Assembly: GCF_000196235.1 (NCBI RefSeq)
Contig: NC_008541.1
Coordinates: 3,782,001-3,846,000, forward strand
Length of the DNA stretch: 64,000 nucleotides
Source: Arthrobacter sp. FB24
GTDB lineage: Bacteria; Actinomycetota; Actinomycetes; Actinomycetales; Micrococcaceae
Direction: 5' to 3'
In this document: in pieces, positions 1 to 8,544 of the stretch
Layout: each line of letters starts with the position of its first letter
Numbering within the stretch: position 1 is the first letter of the stretch
Notes under the pieces: model-generated
Told to the model about the DNA's origin: nothing
What the model saw: only the letters and a program-made list of their open reading frames with translations
Databases searched by the model: none
Program-made: the position numbers and the translations under genes

Positions 1-126
1 GACCTGAGCCTGCGGTGCGGAACGTCACGCGTGAACGTGATCCAGGTGTCCAACGACGCCGTGCTCAGCGTGGAAGTGGCGGCCCAGTCCGCAGCGAACT
101 TCGCCTACCGGATCAGCAGGATCTGA
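1..126 (+). CDS. C-terminal end of an unrecognised protein (5' truncated by the window)
   Basis: The first 126 bases read in frame 1 as 41 residues ending in YRISRI and a TGA stop at 124-126. The codons have the GC-rich third positions of the neighbouring real genes. The piece is hydrophilic to mixed, with no transmembrane segment or recognisable motif. The stop lies 15 bases before the convergent stop of trhO. I do not recognise the family and propose no function. Confidence 0.5.
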   Translation, partial: DLSLRCGTSRVNVIQVSNDAVLSVEVAAQSAANFAYRISRI

Positions 127-141
127 ACACGGGATGCCAAG

Positions 142-1035
142 CTATGCGGCGCAGCCTTCCGGGCAGCGCAGCGTCTCCGGGCTGGAGGCGCACTCTGTGC
201 AGTAGAGCGTGAGCGTGCGGCAGCTCGGGTTGGAACAGTTCTCGAACTTGCTGGTCGGGGCCGAGCAGCGGACACACTCGCCGATCGTTTTGGCTTCGTC
301 GCTGAATTCGAGGTGCATGCGCTTGTCGAAGACGTACAGCGACCCTTCCCAGAGGCCTTGGTCCTTGAAGGTCTCGCCGTAGCGGACAATCCCGCCATCG
401 AGCTGGTAGACCTCCTTGAAGCCGCGGTTCACCATGAGGCTGGAGAGCACCTCGCAGCGGATTCCGCCCGTGCAGTAGGTAACGACCGGCTTGTCCTTGA
501 GTGCGTCGTACTTGCCGGACTCAAGTTCCTTGATGAAGTCATGGGTGGTGGCCACGTCCGGGACGATAGCGTCCTTGAACTTGCCGATCTGGGCTTCGAA
601 GGCGTTGCGGCCGTCGAAGAACACCACTTCCTCGCCGCGTTCCTTCTTGGCATCGACCAGCCGATGCAGTTCCTCGGGCTTGAGGTGGGTGCCCCCGCCC
701 ACCACACCGTTGGCGTCCACCTTGAGTTCACCCGGGGCACCGAAGGATACGATCTCGTCCCGCACCTTGACGCTGAGGCGGGGAAAGTCCTCCGCTCCGC
801 CGTCGGACCATTTGACGTCGATGCCGTGGAAACCCTTGTATTCGCGGGTGGTCTTCACGTACTGCTTGACGGCGTTCAGCTCTCCGCCTACGGTCGCGTT
901 GATGCCGTCCTTGGAGATGAGGATGCGTCCGGTCAGGCCCAGCTTCTCGCACAGGGCGCGCTGCCACAGGCGCACAGCGTCGGGGTCGGTGATCGGAGTA
1001 AAGCCGTAAAAGAGCACAATTCGGTTCAGAGCCAC
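142..1035 (-). CDS. trhO: tRNA uridine(34) hydroxylase, rhodanese family (TrhO/YceA)
   Basis: A 297-residue protein of the UPF0176/TrhO family, which in other bacteria makes 5-hydroxyuridine at tRNA position 34 using oxygen. The N-terminal domain (about 1-95) is the family-specific part with the GRILIS segment. The rhodanese domain (about 125-230) carries the active-site loop YCTGGIRCE with the expected cysteine at residue 188. The C-terminus is cysteine-rich (several CxxC-like pairs between about 253 and 295), as in family members with a zinc-ribbon-like tail. The start is GTG at 1035. I see no good Shine-Dalgarno sequence before it, so translation may be leaderless or start slightly differently. 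It is divergent from the acetyltransferase gene. Length matches the family. Confidence 0.93.
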   Translation of the reverse strand: MALNRIVLFYGFTPITDPDAVRLWQRALCEKLGLTGRILISKDGINATVGGELNAVKQYVKTTREYKGFHGIDVKWSDGGAEDFPRLSVKVRDEIVSFGAPGELKVDANGVVGGGTHLKPEELHRLVDAKKERGEEVVFFDGRNAFEAQIGKFKDAIVPDVATTHDFIKELESGKYDALKDKPVVTYCTGGIRCEVLSSLMVNRGFKEVYQLDGGIVRYGETFKDQGLWEGSLYVFDKRMHLEFSDEAKTIGECVRCSAPTSKFENCSNPSCRTLTLYCTECASSPETLRCPEGCAA

Positions 1036-1178
1036 GTATTTAAGGGTACTTGCTGAGCGAAAGCGGCTTAACCGGGGCCTTAGCCTCTACCTGCGGTTCC
1101 GATCACAATTCAATAAGCAAGACCACTTCCGGGACCCTACCCCTGTTGCTCGCGTCAGGGCTGGAATACTCTCATCAC

Positions 1179-1871
1179 ATGAGTCCAGACGCCATGGTTG
1201 AAGACATCACCCGCCTCGTGGAAATCTGGGTGACCGGATGGGCCGGTTGCCGGGGCTACGAGACGCGAACGGAAGGCCGCTTTCCGGCCGCGCTGCGCGC
1301 GGACACCACGAAGGAATGGGAATATTTCGCCCACGATCCCTCGGACACCGAATTCGCCGAGCTGGCTGCCAAGACGGCCGAGGCGCCGGCCAGGATCCTC
1401 ACCATCCTTACCAACGACGTCGCACGATATACCTACCTCGCCCAGCAGCACGGCCTGAACGTCACCTCCGCCTCGCAGACCATGATGATCGTGGACATGG
1501 AGACTCAGGACTCCGAGGATCCCTGGCTTTCCGACGATGACCTGAAGCTGACTACCTTCAAGAAGGACGGCGTCCACCATGCAGTGGTGAATGCCGGGGA
1601 ATCCGTGGCAGCCAGCGGCCGTGTGTTCGTGGTGGGCCACACGGCAGTGTTCGACAAGATCGTCACCGAACCGGCCTACCAGCGGCGTGGGCTGGGGAGT
1701 TTCATCATGAAGGCACTGGCTGCGCAGGCGTTCGAACACGACGTGGAAAACGGCCTGTTGCTGGCTTCCCTGGACGGGCAGAAACTGTACTCGCACCTGG
1801 GCTGGACCACCCTGTGCCACGTGCTGATGCTGTCGTCATCGAACGAAGGCGCTGACCTTTCCGTAGGTTAG
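1179..1871 (+). CDS. GNAT family N-acetyltransferase
   Basis: A 230-residue protein if translation starts at the ATG at 1179; an ATG at 1194 is an alternative, and the longer open frame upstream lacks gene-like composition. The C-terminal half shows a GNAT acetyl-CoA-binding signature: the AVFDKIVTEPAYQRRGLG segment, in which QRRGLGS is motif A, followed by a helix and a final strand. The N-terminal half (about 1-110) is less typical and may be a substrate-specific domain. The substrate cannot be deduced. No strong Shine-Dalgarno sequence precedes either start. Confidence 0.8.
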   Translation: MSPDAMVEDITRLVEIWVTGWAGCRGYETRTEGRFPAALRADTTKEWEYFAHDPSDTEFAELAAKTAEAPARILTILTNDVARYTYLAQQHGLNVTSASQTMMIVDMETQDSEDPWLSDDDLKLTTFKKDGVHHAVVNAGESVAASGRVFVVGHTAVFDKIVTEPAYQRRGLGSFIMKALAAQAFEHDVENGLLLASLDGQKLYSHLGWTTLCHVLMLSSSNEGADLSVG

Positions 1872-1950
1872 GACTGCTGCAGCCGGGCGGGGTTGCCAGT
1901 GCCGGGGTGCTAATGCCCGGCGATTTGAGACCGGATGAAACAATGTTGAA

Positions 1951-4365
1951 GTGAACCCCCATGACTCCCTGATTCCGCTGCTGGGCCGTGGCCCGGACCC
2001 GGAACAGTTGCGTCATGTCCGAATCATTCCGGCCCGCCAGGCCGTGAACGAGCCGTGGCCGGAATGGGCCCACCCCGACCTCGTCGAGGCCTACGGTGCA
2101 CTGGGCATCCACGAGCCGTACCGCCACCAGATCCAGGCGGCCAACCTTGCCCACGGCGGGGAACATGTAGTGATCGCCACCGGGACCGCCTCCGGAAAGT
2201 CGCTGGCATATCAGCTGCCTGCGCTGGACGCGATCCACCGCTCGGAGCTGCGGGTGCTTTCCGAACCGGGAAAAATCCACGACGACGGCGCCGTGGCGTT
2301 GTACCTATCCCCCACCAAGGCCCTGGCTGCCGACCAGCTTGCCGCCATCCGTTCGCTCAGGCTCCCGACTGTCAGGGCCGAAACGTACGACGGCGACACC
2401 GACCCGGCGTCCCGGCGCTGGATCAGGGACCACGCCAACGTGATCCTGGCCAACCCCGACATGCTGCACTTTGGCATCCTGCCCAACCACGCCTGGTGGG
2501 CGAGTTTCTTCCGCCGGCTCAAGTACGTGATTGTCGATGAGGCCCACAGCTACCGGGGCGTCTTCGGCTCCCATGTGGCAAACCTGATGCGTCGGTTGCG
2601 ACGCATCTGCGCCTATTACGGCTCCAGCGGCCCCCAGCCAGGTCCGGTGTTCATTGCCGCCTCGGCGACCGCATCCGAGCCGGGAACGTCCTTCGGCCGG
2701 CTCATCGGCGCCCCGGTCCGCGCCGTATCCGAGGATTCCTCGCCGCACGGCTCCACCACCGTGGCGTTCTGGGAGCCTGCCCTCACTGAACTGCGCGGCG
2801 AGAACGGCGCCAAGGAACGCAGGACCGCAGTGGCCGAAACCGCCGACCTGCTGGCAAACCTGGTGTCCTCCCGCATCCGGACCATCGCGTTCATCAAATC
2901 CCGGCGCGGGGCCGAGACCATCTCCGCCATCACCAAGCGGCTTCTGGATGAAGTGGATCCCAGCCTCCCCCAGCGTGTTGCCGCCTACCGTTCCGGCTAC
3001 CTTCCCGAGGAGCGCCGGGCCCTGGAGCGGGCACTGAGGTCAGGGGAACTCCTGGGCGTCTCCAGCACCTCCGCCCTTGAACTCGGCATCGACATCTCCG
3101 GGCTCGACGCCGTCCTGGTTGCCGGGTGGCCCGGGACCAGGGCTTCACTCTTCCAGCAGATCGGCCGGGCGGGGCGCGCTGGCCAGGACGCCATCGCTGC
3201 TTTTGTGGCCAGCGACGATCCCTTGGACACCTACCTGGTGAACCACCCGGAAGCCATTTTTGATGTTTCCGTCGAGGCCACGGTGTTCGATCCCTCCAAT
3301 CCGTACGTGCTGGGGCCGCACCTCTGTGCCGCCGCAGCGGAACTGCCGCTGGGTTACGCGGAGCTTGACCTGTTCGGCCCCACGTCCGGGAAACTCCTGG
3401 ACCAGCTCGTCTCCCAGGGTTACCTCCGCAAGCGTCCGGCCGGCTGGTTCTGGACCCACCCGCAAAGCGCGGCGGCCATGGTGAACCTGAGGGCCGACGG
3501 CGGCGGCCCGGTGAGCATCGTCGACGCCGAGACGGGTTCCCTGCTGGGCACCATGGACTCGCCGCAAACTCACTATCAGGCCCACACAGGTGCCGTCTAC
3601 GTCCATCAGGGCGACAGCTACGTGGTGGAGGACCTGAACGAGGCTGATCACTGCGTGATGGTTCGCCGCGCCAACCCCGATTACTACACCACTGCCCGTG
3701 ACGTGACCCAAATCGAAGTCCTGGAGACGCAGCGGACCGCGCAATGGGGAGATGTCGCCGTGCACTTCGGGGATGTGAAGGTGACAACACAGGTGGTCTC
3801 CTTCCAACGTAAGGCGCTGATTTCAAATGAGATCCTTGGCGAGGAGCCACTGGAGCTCGGCGCCAGGGACCTGTTCACGAAGGCTGTCTGGTTCGTGGTG
3901 GACAACCGATCCCTGACCGGGGCAGGGCTGATCGAAGCCCAGTTCCCCGGTGCCCTGCATGCAGCCGAACACGCTGCCATCGGGCTGCTGCCGCTCGTGG
4001 CGTCCAGCGACCGCTGGGACATCGGCGGGGTATCCACTGCCATTCACGCCGACACCGGGGTGCCCACGATCTTTGTGTACGACGGGCACCCCGGCGGCGC
4101 AGGCTTTGCCGAGCGCGGCTTCGACAAGGCCAAAGTATGGCTCTCCGCCACCCGCGACGCCATCGCGGCCTGCGAGTGCGACGCCGGCTGCCCGTCCTGT
4201 GTTCAGTCACCCAAGTGCGGCAACAAGAACAACCCGCTGGACAAGGCGGCAGCGATCACCTTGATCGAGGTCCTGCTGAAGGACGCCACCGAACAACTCG
4301 CCGTGCAGCCGGCCGATGCCCCGACGCCTGGTGCACGGGCGGAAGAGCACGCAGCGCGCTTCTGA
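1951..4365 (+). CDS. DEAH-box helicase of the helicase/secretion neighbourhood, DUF1998 (MrfA/YprA-like)
   Basis: An 804-residue superfamily 2 helicase with a GTG start. Motif I is ATGTASGKS at about residue 75, motif II is VDEAHSY (DEAH) at about 195, and motif VI is QQIGRAGRAG at about 400. The C-terminal DUF1998 region carries the four-cysteine cluster CECDAGCPSC...KCG (about 745-765) typical of MrfA-like helicases. Bacillus MrfA takes part in repair of mitomycin-type DNA damage, so a repair role is the best inference. In actinobacteria this helicase is characteristically found beside Tad-type secretion genes, as it is here: the convergent secretion locus ends 72 bases downstream. That linkage is conserved and unexplained. 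The short gap 4366-4437 is GC-rich with partial inverted repeats (GGGCCCGG) that may terminate both transcripts. Confidence 0.93.
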   Translation: MNPHDSLIPLLGRGPDPEQLRHVRIIPARQAVNEPWPEWAHPDLVEAYGALGIHEPYRHQIQAANLAHGGEHVVIATGTASGKSLAYQLPALDAIHRSELRVLSEPGKIHDDGAVALYLSPTKALAADQLAAIRSLRLPTVRAETYDGDTDPASRRWIRDHANVILANPDMLHFGILPNHAWWASFFRRLKYVIVDEAHSYRGVFGSHVANLMRRLRRICAYYGSSGPQPGPVFIAASATASEPGTSFGRLIGAPVRAVSEDSSPHGSTTVAFWEPALTELRGENGAKERRTAVAETADLLANLVSSRIRTIAFIKSRRGAETISAITKRLLDEVDPSLPQRVAAYRSGYLPEERRALERALRSGELLGVSSTSALELGIDISGLDAVLVAGWPGTRASLFQQIGRAGRAGQDAIAAFVASDDPLDTYLVNHPEAIFDVSVEATVFDPSNPYVLGPHLCAAAAELPLGYAELDLFGPTSGKLLDQLVSQGYLRKRPAGWFWTHPQSAAAMVNLRADGGGPVSIVDAETGSLLGTMDSPQTHYQAHTGAVYVHQGDSYVVEDLNEADHCVMVRRANPDYYTTARDVTQIEVLETQRTAQWGDVAVHFGDVKVTTQVVSFQRKALISNEILGEEPLELGARDLFTKAVWFVVDNRSLTGAGLIEAQFPGALHAAEHAAIGLLPLVASSDRWDIGGVSTAIHADTGVPTIFVYDGHPGGAGFAERGFDKAKVWLSATRDAIAACECDAGCPSCVQSPKCGNKNNPLDKAAAITLIEVLLKDATEQLAVQPADAPTPGARAEEHAARF

Positions 4366-4437
4366 ACCCGCTTCCCACTGAGCCCGGCTTCGGGGGCCAA
4401 CCCCTTGGGCCCGGCCCCCGTGGGCCCGGCTTCCTGG

Positions 4438-4878
4438 TCATGGCGGCGGCCCTGCTCTGGCGTGGCCGGTCGCTACGCCGAACATGCTCCGGTTCAGGAG
4501 CTCTGTCCGGACCTCGACGGTGTCACTTCCTCCTTCCGTGCAACTGGTTATTTTCGCTCCGTGCCGGCCCGCAACATCGGCCGCCACAGAACACGGCACG
4601 CCTTGGCTGATCCCGCGCAGTGCGTCGGCGGCCGCCAGTGCGGCGAGGTCGGCGGCCGCCGCTGCCCTGGACGCCATCACAGCGGACTGGGCCAGCAACA
4701 GCATCAGCGCCATGGCGACCATCACCACCATGCCGAGCCCGGCGGCAAGAACCGTTCCGGATCCGCGATCATGGCCACCTTCCTGCTGACCCGCTTGTGC
4801 TCCGCCGGGTTCCGGATTCCCCAGTCCGCCGTTTCCCGGTTTCGGATGCCCCGGGTCCGGAGACCCCGCGGCGTTCAC
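4438..4878 (-). CDS. TadE-like secretion-neighbourhood membrane protein (TIGR03816 type)
   Basis: A 146-residue protein ending the tad locus. After a Gly/Pro-rich hydrophilic stretch comes DRGSGTVLAAGLGMVV, leading into one transmembrane helix, then an Ala-rich pseudopilin-like helix (AAAAADLAALAAADALRG) and a short beta region with two cysteines. This is the TadE-like protein known from the actinobacterial helicase/secretion neighbourhood. I chose the GTG at 4878 because it overlaps the TGA of the upstream tadE as GTGA, matching every other junction in this operon. An ATG at 4938 would give 20 more residues but a 64-base overlap. It is probably inserted in the cytoplasmic membrane with its C-terminal part outside. 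Confidence 0.82.
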   Translation of the reverse strand: MNAAGSPDPGHPKPGNGGLGNPEPGGAQAGQQEGGHDRGSGTVLAAGLGMVVMVAMALMLLLAQSAVMASRAAAAADLAALAAADALRGISQGVPCSVAADVAGRHGAKITSCTEGGSDTVEVRTELLNRSMFGVATGHARAGPPP

Positions 4879-5330
4879 GAGGCCGCAGCCTCGGGACGCT
4901 GCTCCCGGACGTTCCCGAATTGTGCCGGTACGTGCCATGTCTCCGCCGGACGGATGGGCGCGGACTCGGCGGTTTCACTCCTGGCCAAAGCCCGGGCGGA
5001 CAATGTCCACGGGATGATGGACCCGACGGGACCGGACACCCGGCCGGAAACCGTGACACTGAGCCATCCGTCCTCGCCCATGATGGATGATGATGCCGAG
5101 CCCCCGGCGAGCTGCCGGACGATTCCCTCCACCGCTCCGGCGTCTTCCCCCCGCGCCAATGCCCTTGCCCCGGCCCGTGCCGCTTCTTCGAGCCGAAGCT
5201 GGGTAATCCCGGCCGCGGATCCCGCAAGCAGGAGCGCCAGGAGAAGAAGGACCGCCGGCAACGCCACCGCGAATTCCGCAGTGACAGCTCCGCGGTCCGC
5301 CACCCGGCAGCGGCGCAATCCCGGCGTCAT
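4875..5330 (-). CDS. TadE family pilus assembly protein
   Basis: A 151-residue protein. The N-terminus has the TadE pattern RGAVTAEFAVALPAVLLLLALLL, where a glutamate in the hydrophobic helix mimics prepilin signals, followed by the helix QLRLEEAARAGARALARGE. The remaining 90 residues are periplasmic/extracellular, Ser/Ala-rich and hydrophilic. TadE proteins are minor pseudopilins of Flp/Tad machines. Its ATG overlaps the stop of the DUF4244 gene as ATGA, and its own TGA overlaps the next gene's GTG. Confidence 0.88.
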   Translation of the reverse strand: MTPGLRRCRVADRGAVTAEFAVALPAVLLLLALLLAGSAAGITQLRLEEAARAGARALARGEDAGAVEGIVRQLAGGSASSSIMGEDGWLSVTVSGRVSGPVGSIIPWTLSARALARSETAESAPIRPAETWHVPAQFGNVREQRPEAAAS

Positions 5331-5620
5331 GGCAACGCCAGCGCCGTCCGGATCAGGTTCAGCAGGAAGCCCCGGACTTCGTCACTGCGCAGAATGAACA
5401 CCAGGATCCCGGCGAAACCCACTGCGGCGAGGGTAGCGATGGCGTATTCAGCGGTGGCCATTCCCACTTCGGATCCCATAAGACGCCAGCGCGCCCGGCC
5501 GGAGACGGGTGCCGCCTCCCTGGCACCCGGGTAGATCTCCAGCACTTCTGCGTCTGCGGGGACGGTCCGGCCGGAGGGTTCAGGCTGGGCGTACGGGCGG
5601 TGGTTGGATGTGATTGACAT
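5327..5620 (-). CDS. DUF4244 Flp-pilin-like protein
   Basis: A 97-residue protein starting at the ATG at 5620, preceded by AAAGGA seven bases upstream; an in-frame ATG at 5635 lies inside that ribosome-binding region. Residues 1-45 are hydrophilic. They lead into GMATAEYAIATLAAVGFAGI, which resembles an Flp pilin processing site (the AEYA motif) plus its hydrophobic helix, and a short charged end. This is the DUF4244 family, which sits in this locus in actinobacteria and is likely the major pilin-like subunit or secreted substrate. A 172-base gap separates it from the TadC-like gene, the only non-overlapping junction in the locus. It may therefore have extra mRNA processing or its own promoter, as expected for an abundant subunit. 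Confidence 0.85.
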   Translation of the reverse strand: MSITSNHRPYAQPEPSGRTVPADAEVLEIYPGAREAAPVSGRARWRLMGSEVGMATAEYAIATLAAVGFAGILVFILRSDEVRGFLLNLIRTALALP

Positions 5621-5792
5621 TGCGGTTCCTTTCATTGTTTTCCGGCTGGTCTGCCGGCTGATTCGACTCTCCCGGCTTGGCTGAATGGAGATAAGGGAGA
5701 GGTTCGGCTAAGTGGAAAAGCCGGGCAAGCCGTGGCTGTGGAGGAAGACTCGGCCGCCGTCGTGCCCCCACCCGGCCCCACCCGGTCCGGGG

Positions 5793-6407
5793 TCAGCTTC
5801 CGGAGGGAAGCATCGCCAGCAGGACCGGGACCACGCCCAGGCAGACGAAGGCGGGCAGCGAGCAGAGGCCAAGCGGGACCACCAGTCGCACGCCGAGCGC
5901 GGCAGCACGCTTTTCCGCCGCCCTGAAGCGTTCCCTGCGCAGCCTGGCTGCCTGCGCGTAGAGGATGGCCGACGACGGCGCCCCGGTCAGGGCGGCAAAG
6001 CCCAGGGCCTGCCTCAGGACCAACAGCTCCGGAGTCCTGACTTCGGAACTGCGCCACGCTGTTTCCCAGTCGGCTCCAATGGCCAGTGCGGACACAACGG
6101 GCCGGAGCGAATGGCGGTACTCGGGTGAGGCTGAATCAGCGACGAGTTCGAGCGCACGCCCGATCCCCGAACCGGCGTCCAGCATGGCCCCGATCAGCTC
6201 CAGCATCATGGCGGTGTCGCGCAGGCCCTCGCCGGCCCGTAGAGCCTGCCGGGTTGTCCCGGCGTCACCGTTCCCTCCGTTGTCCAGGTTCTGCCGGCAC
6301 CTCCGACGAAGCCTCCTGTGCGTGCTGCCCCGTCCGGTCAAGGCGAGTGCTGCGGCGGCGGCCAGCACAAGAGCCACGACCGCCGACGGCAGCCATTCCG
6401 CCGTCAT
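5793..6407 (-). CDS. Type II secretion F-domain protein, TadC-like
   Basis: A 204-residue inner-membrane protein starting at the ATG at 6407, which overlaps the upstream stop as ATGA. It has an N-terminal hydrophobic helix (residues 3-25), a cytoplasmic T2SSF domain with the conserved LRDTAMMLELIGAMLDAG helix and RALELVAD, and two C-terminal hydrophobic segments around RLVVPLGLCSLPAFVCLGVVP. T2SSF proteins form the platform on which the TadA ATPase works. It is shorter than proteobacterial TadC, as usual in this actinobacterial locus. Confidence 0.87.
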   Translation of the reverse strand: MTAEWLPSAVVALVLAAAAALALTGRGSTHRRLRRRCRQNLDNGGNGDAGTTRQALRAGEGLRDTAMMLELIGAMLDAGSGIGRALELVADSASPEYRHSLRPVVSALAIGADWETAWRSSEVRTPELLVLRQALGFAALTGAPSSAILYAQAARLRRERFRAAEKRAAALGVRLVVPLGLCSLPAFVCLGVVPVLLAMLPSGS

Positions 6408-7246
6408 GGCGTTCCAGTGGCAGAGCGGACGAGCCTGGCGGACCAGATCCGGCCGGCCACCGTCAGCCCTACACCGGCTGCGAGCGCAGCCATCCCAAAC
6501 GGCGTGCCGAGCAGGATGGACAGCGGATCCACGCCAAGGGCCACCCCAAGCCCCAGGCCCAACAGGGGAAGCCAGGTCAGGAGGGTGACCGTTGCCTTCG
6601 GACCTGCCAGGGCGGTCTGGCGGGCGGCTTCGGCGTCGTCCTCCGCTTCGAGCTGCGCCGCCAGACGGGTCAGGACGTCGGCCAGCGGGCAGCCGCTCGC
6701 TGCCGCAATGTCGAAGCACGCCGCGAGTTCGCCCCAGATGCGCCGTTCGCGGTTTTGGCTTCCGGGGAAGGCAGCAGCAGCTGCCGCGCGAATGGCCTCC
6801 GCCACGGGGGAACCCCGCAGGGCGGCTGCCCGGGCCACCGACACCATCGACAACGACCCGGCGGTGAGTCCCGGTTCCTCACGGGGTCCGGATCCGGAAG
6901 GCTCCTCCACGGAGTAGACCATCCAGAGCTCATCCCACAGCCGTGACGGCGTACGGCCTCCTTTGAGCAGCGCAGCCAGTTGTTGGACCACCACTGTCAT
7001 GGGCACCCCGTGGGATTGATGGCGGGGCTTCCCTGCCCGGATGGCGGTCCGGGCCTGTGACCCGCCGGGCGAGGCGCCTCTTCCCTTGACGCCGCACGCA
7101 CTTCGGGAGCCCCGCCTGCCTTGCGAGTCGGGATGCCCGGTGTTCAGTGCCTTGCGGATCCTTCCTGCACGCCCGCCTGGCGGCCGGGCCACCAGCCATG
7201 CAGCGAGTGCCAGCGCTGTGACGAACAAAGCCATCACTGGTTTCAC
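6404..7246 (-). CDS. Type II secretion F-domain protein, TadB-like
   Basis: A 280-residue protein with a GTG start that overlaps the tadA stop as GTGA. It has an N-terminal membrane helix (MALFVTALALAAWLV), a 50-residue basic low-complexity linker (about 25-80), a T2SSF cytoplasmic domain (VVVQQLAALLKGGRTPSRLW ...), and C-terminal helices including TLLTWLPLLGLGLGVALGV. With the TadC-like protein it should form the inner-membrane platform of the secretion machine. The Arg/Gly-rich linker is longer than in typical TadB proteins. Confidence 0.87.
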   Translation of the reverse strand: MKPVMALFVTALALAAWLVARPPGGRAGRIRKALNTGHPDSQGRRGSRSACGVKGRGASPGGSQARTAIRAGKPRHQSHGVPMTVVVQQLAALLKGGRTPSRLWDELWMVYSVEEPSGSGPREEPGLTAGSLSMVSVARAAALRGSPVAEAIRAAAAAAFPGSQNRERRIWGELAACFDIAAASGCPLADVLTRLAAQLEAEDDAEAARQTALAGPKATVTLLTWLPLLGLGLGVALGVDPLSILLGTPFGMAALAAGVGLTVAGRIWSARLVRSATGTP

Positions 7247-8544
7247 CTGTGCACTGGACTCAGGGGTCCGGCACCGGTGGCTGCCTGGCCGGGGTCCGCG
7301 GCGCCGGGGTTTGCGGCGCCGGAAGCATCAATGCCCAGTCTTCGCGCAAGCCTCGGCCAGGAGGGTCCCAGGGTGACGGTACCCGCCTGCACAGCCACGG
7401 CCGCCGAGACTTCCAGTCCGAGCGGGCCGTCTTCAACCAACCCGATGCAGGCCACCTGACGGATGCCGCGGGAACGCTCCACGTGGACCACAACGTCCAA
7501 AGCGCTGGCAACCTGCAGCCGCATGGCGTCCTGACCCATTCCGGCAAGGGCGCCGAGCGCCGTGAGGCGGGCAGGCACGGCGGCAGCCGTGTTCGCGTGG
7601 ATCGTTCCGCCGCCCCCGGTGTGTCCGGTATTCATAGCCGTCAGCAGTTCGCGGACCTCGGCTCCGCGGCATTCCCCCACCACCAGGCGGTCAGGTCTCA
7701 TTCGGAGGGCCTGCCGTACCAGTTCGGCGAGGTCCACCGCACCGCCGCCTTCAAGGTTTCCGTGCCTCGACTCAAGTGACACCACGTGCGGATGGACGGG
7801 GTTCAGTTCGGAAGCATCCTCGATCAGGACGAGCCGTTCGCCAGGCTCGCTCAGCCCCAGGAGTGTTGAGAGGAGGGTGGTCTTCCCTGACCCGGTGGCA
7901 CCGCTGACCAGGAAGCTCAGACGCCGGGAAACCACGCGTTCCAGTACGTCCTGGACCAAAGAACCAAACATGCCGCCGTCCCGGAGCTCGTCCAGCGTGA
8001 ACACCTCGTGACGGCGGATTCTGACGCTCAACAGCGTCCCGGCTGTCGAGATCGGCGGCAGGACTGCGTGGACCCGGTATCCGGCCTCAAGCCTGACATC
8101 GACGCACGGGGATCCGTCGTCCAGACGCCGCCCGCCTGCCGCCACGAGGCGGGCCGCCAGCGAACGTACCTCGCTTTCGGAGGAGAACGACACCGCCGCC
8201 TGCTCCAGGCCGTTTCCGCGGTCCAGCCAGACGGAGTCCGGGGCGTTGACGAAGATGTCCGTTACGGACGGATCCCTGGTCAGCACCTGCAGCGGTCCCA
8301 GACCGTTGAGCTCTGCGCTGATCCGTTCGACGGCGGCCAGCGACCCCGCCGTGCCCAGGAGCCTTCCCGTGGCCTGAACGGCCGCGGCCACCCGGGAGGG
8401 GGTCACCGGACCGGAATCGGCCATCACTGATTCGCGGACGGATTCGAGCAGCCCGGCGTCCAGTGCACTGTTCTGCCGCCGCCTAAGGCCGCCGGCCGGC
8501 CCGGGAAACCGGGACGCACCCGGCATCTGTGGAAGCGTGCTCAT
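7243..8544 (-). CDS. tadA: TadA/CpaF-type secretion ATPase
   Basis: A 433-residue cytoplasmic ATPase of the type II/IV secretion superfamily (actinobacterial heli_sec ATPase). Walker A is GATGSGKTT (residues 215-223). The Asp box region is LVLIEDASELNP, Walker B is RPDRLVVGECRG, and the His box is TGHTGGGGTIHAN. The N-terminal domain (about 60-200) contains the GLGPLQVLTRDPSVTDIFVN signature of CpaF-like enzymes. It powers pilin or substrate export by the platform proteins encoded next to it. The ATG overlaps the TGA of the CpaE-like gene. The Pro/Ala-rich C-terminal tail (about 405-433) is probably dispensable. Confidence 0.94.
   Translation of the reverse strand: MSTLPQMPGASRFPGPAGGLRRRQNSALDAGLLESVRESVMADSGPVTPSRVAAAVQATGRLLGTAGSLAAVERISAELNGLGPLQVLTRDPSVTDIFVNAPDSVWLDRGNGLEQAAVSFSSESEVRSLAARLVAAGGRRLDDGSPCVDVRLEAGYRVHAVLPPISTAGTLLSVRIRRHEVFTLDELRDGGMFGSLVQDVLERVVSRRLSFLVSGATGSGKTTLLSTLLGLSEPGERLVLIEDASELNPVHPHVVSLESRHGNLEGGGAVDLAELVRQALRMRPDRLVVGECRGAEVRELLTAMNTGHTGGGGTIHANTAAAVPARLTALGALAGMGQDAMRLQVASALDVVVHVERSRGIRQVACIGLVEDGPLGLEVSAAVAVQAGTVTLGPSWPRLARRLGIDASGAANPGAADPGQAATGAGPLSPVHR

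Noticed and set aside
4879..4938. Upstream ATG start for the TadE-like gene
   Set aside because: Would overlap tadE by 64 bases; the GTG at 4878 gives the same 4-base overlap as the other junctions.
4405..5397. Long plus-strand open frame over the TadE genes
   Set aside because: It is antisense to well-supported, coupled tad genes and its translation is low-complexity Arg/Ser/Pro with no domain.
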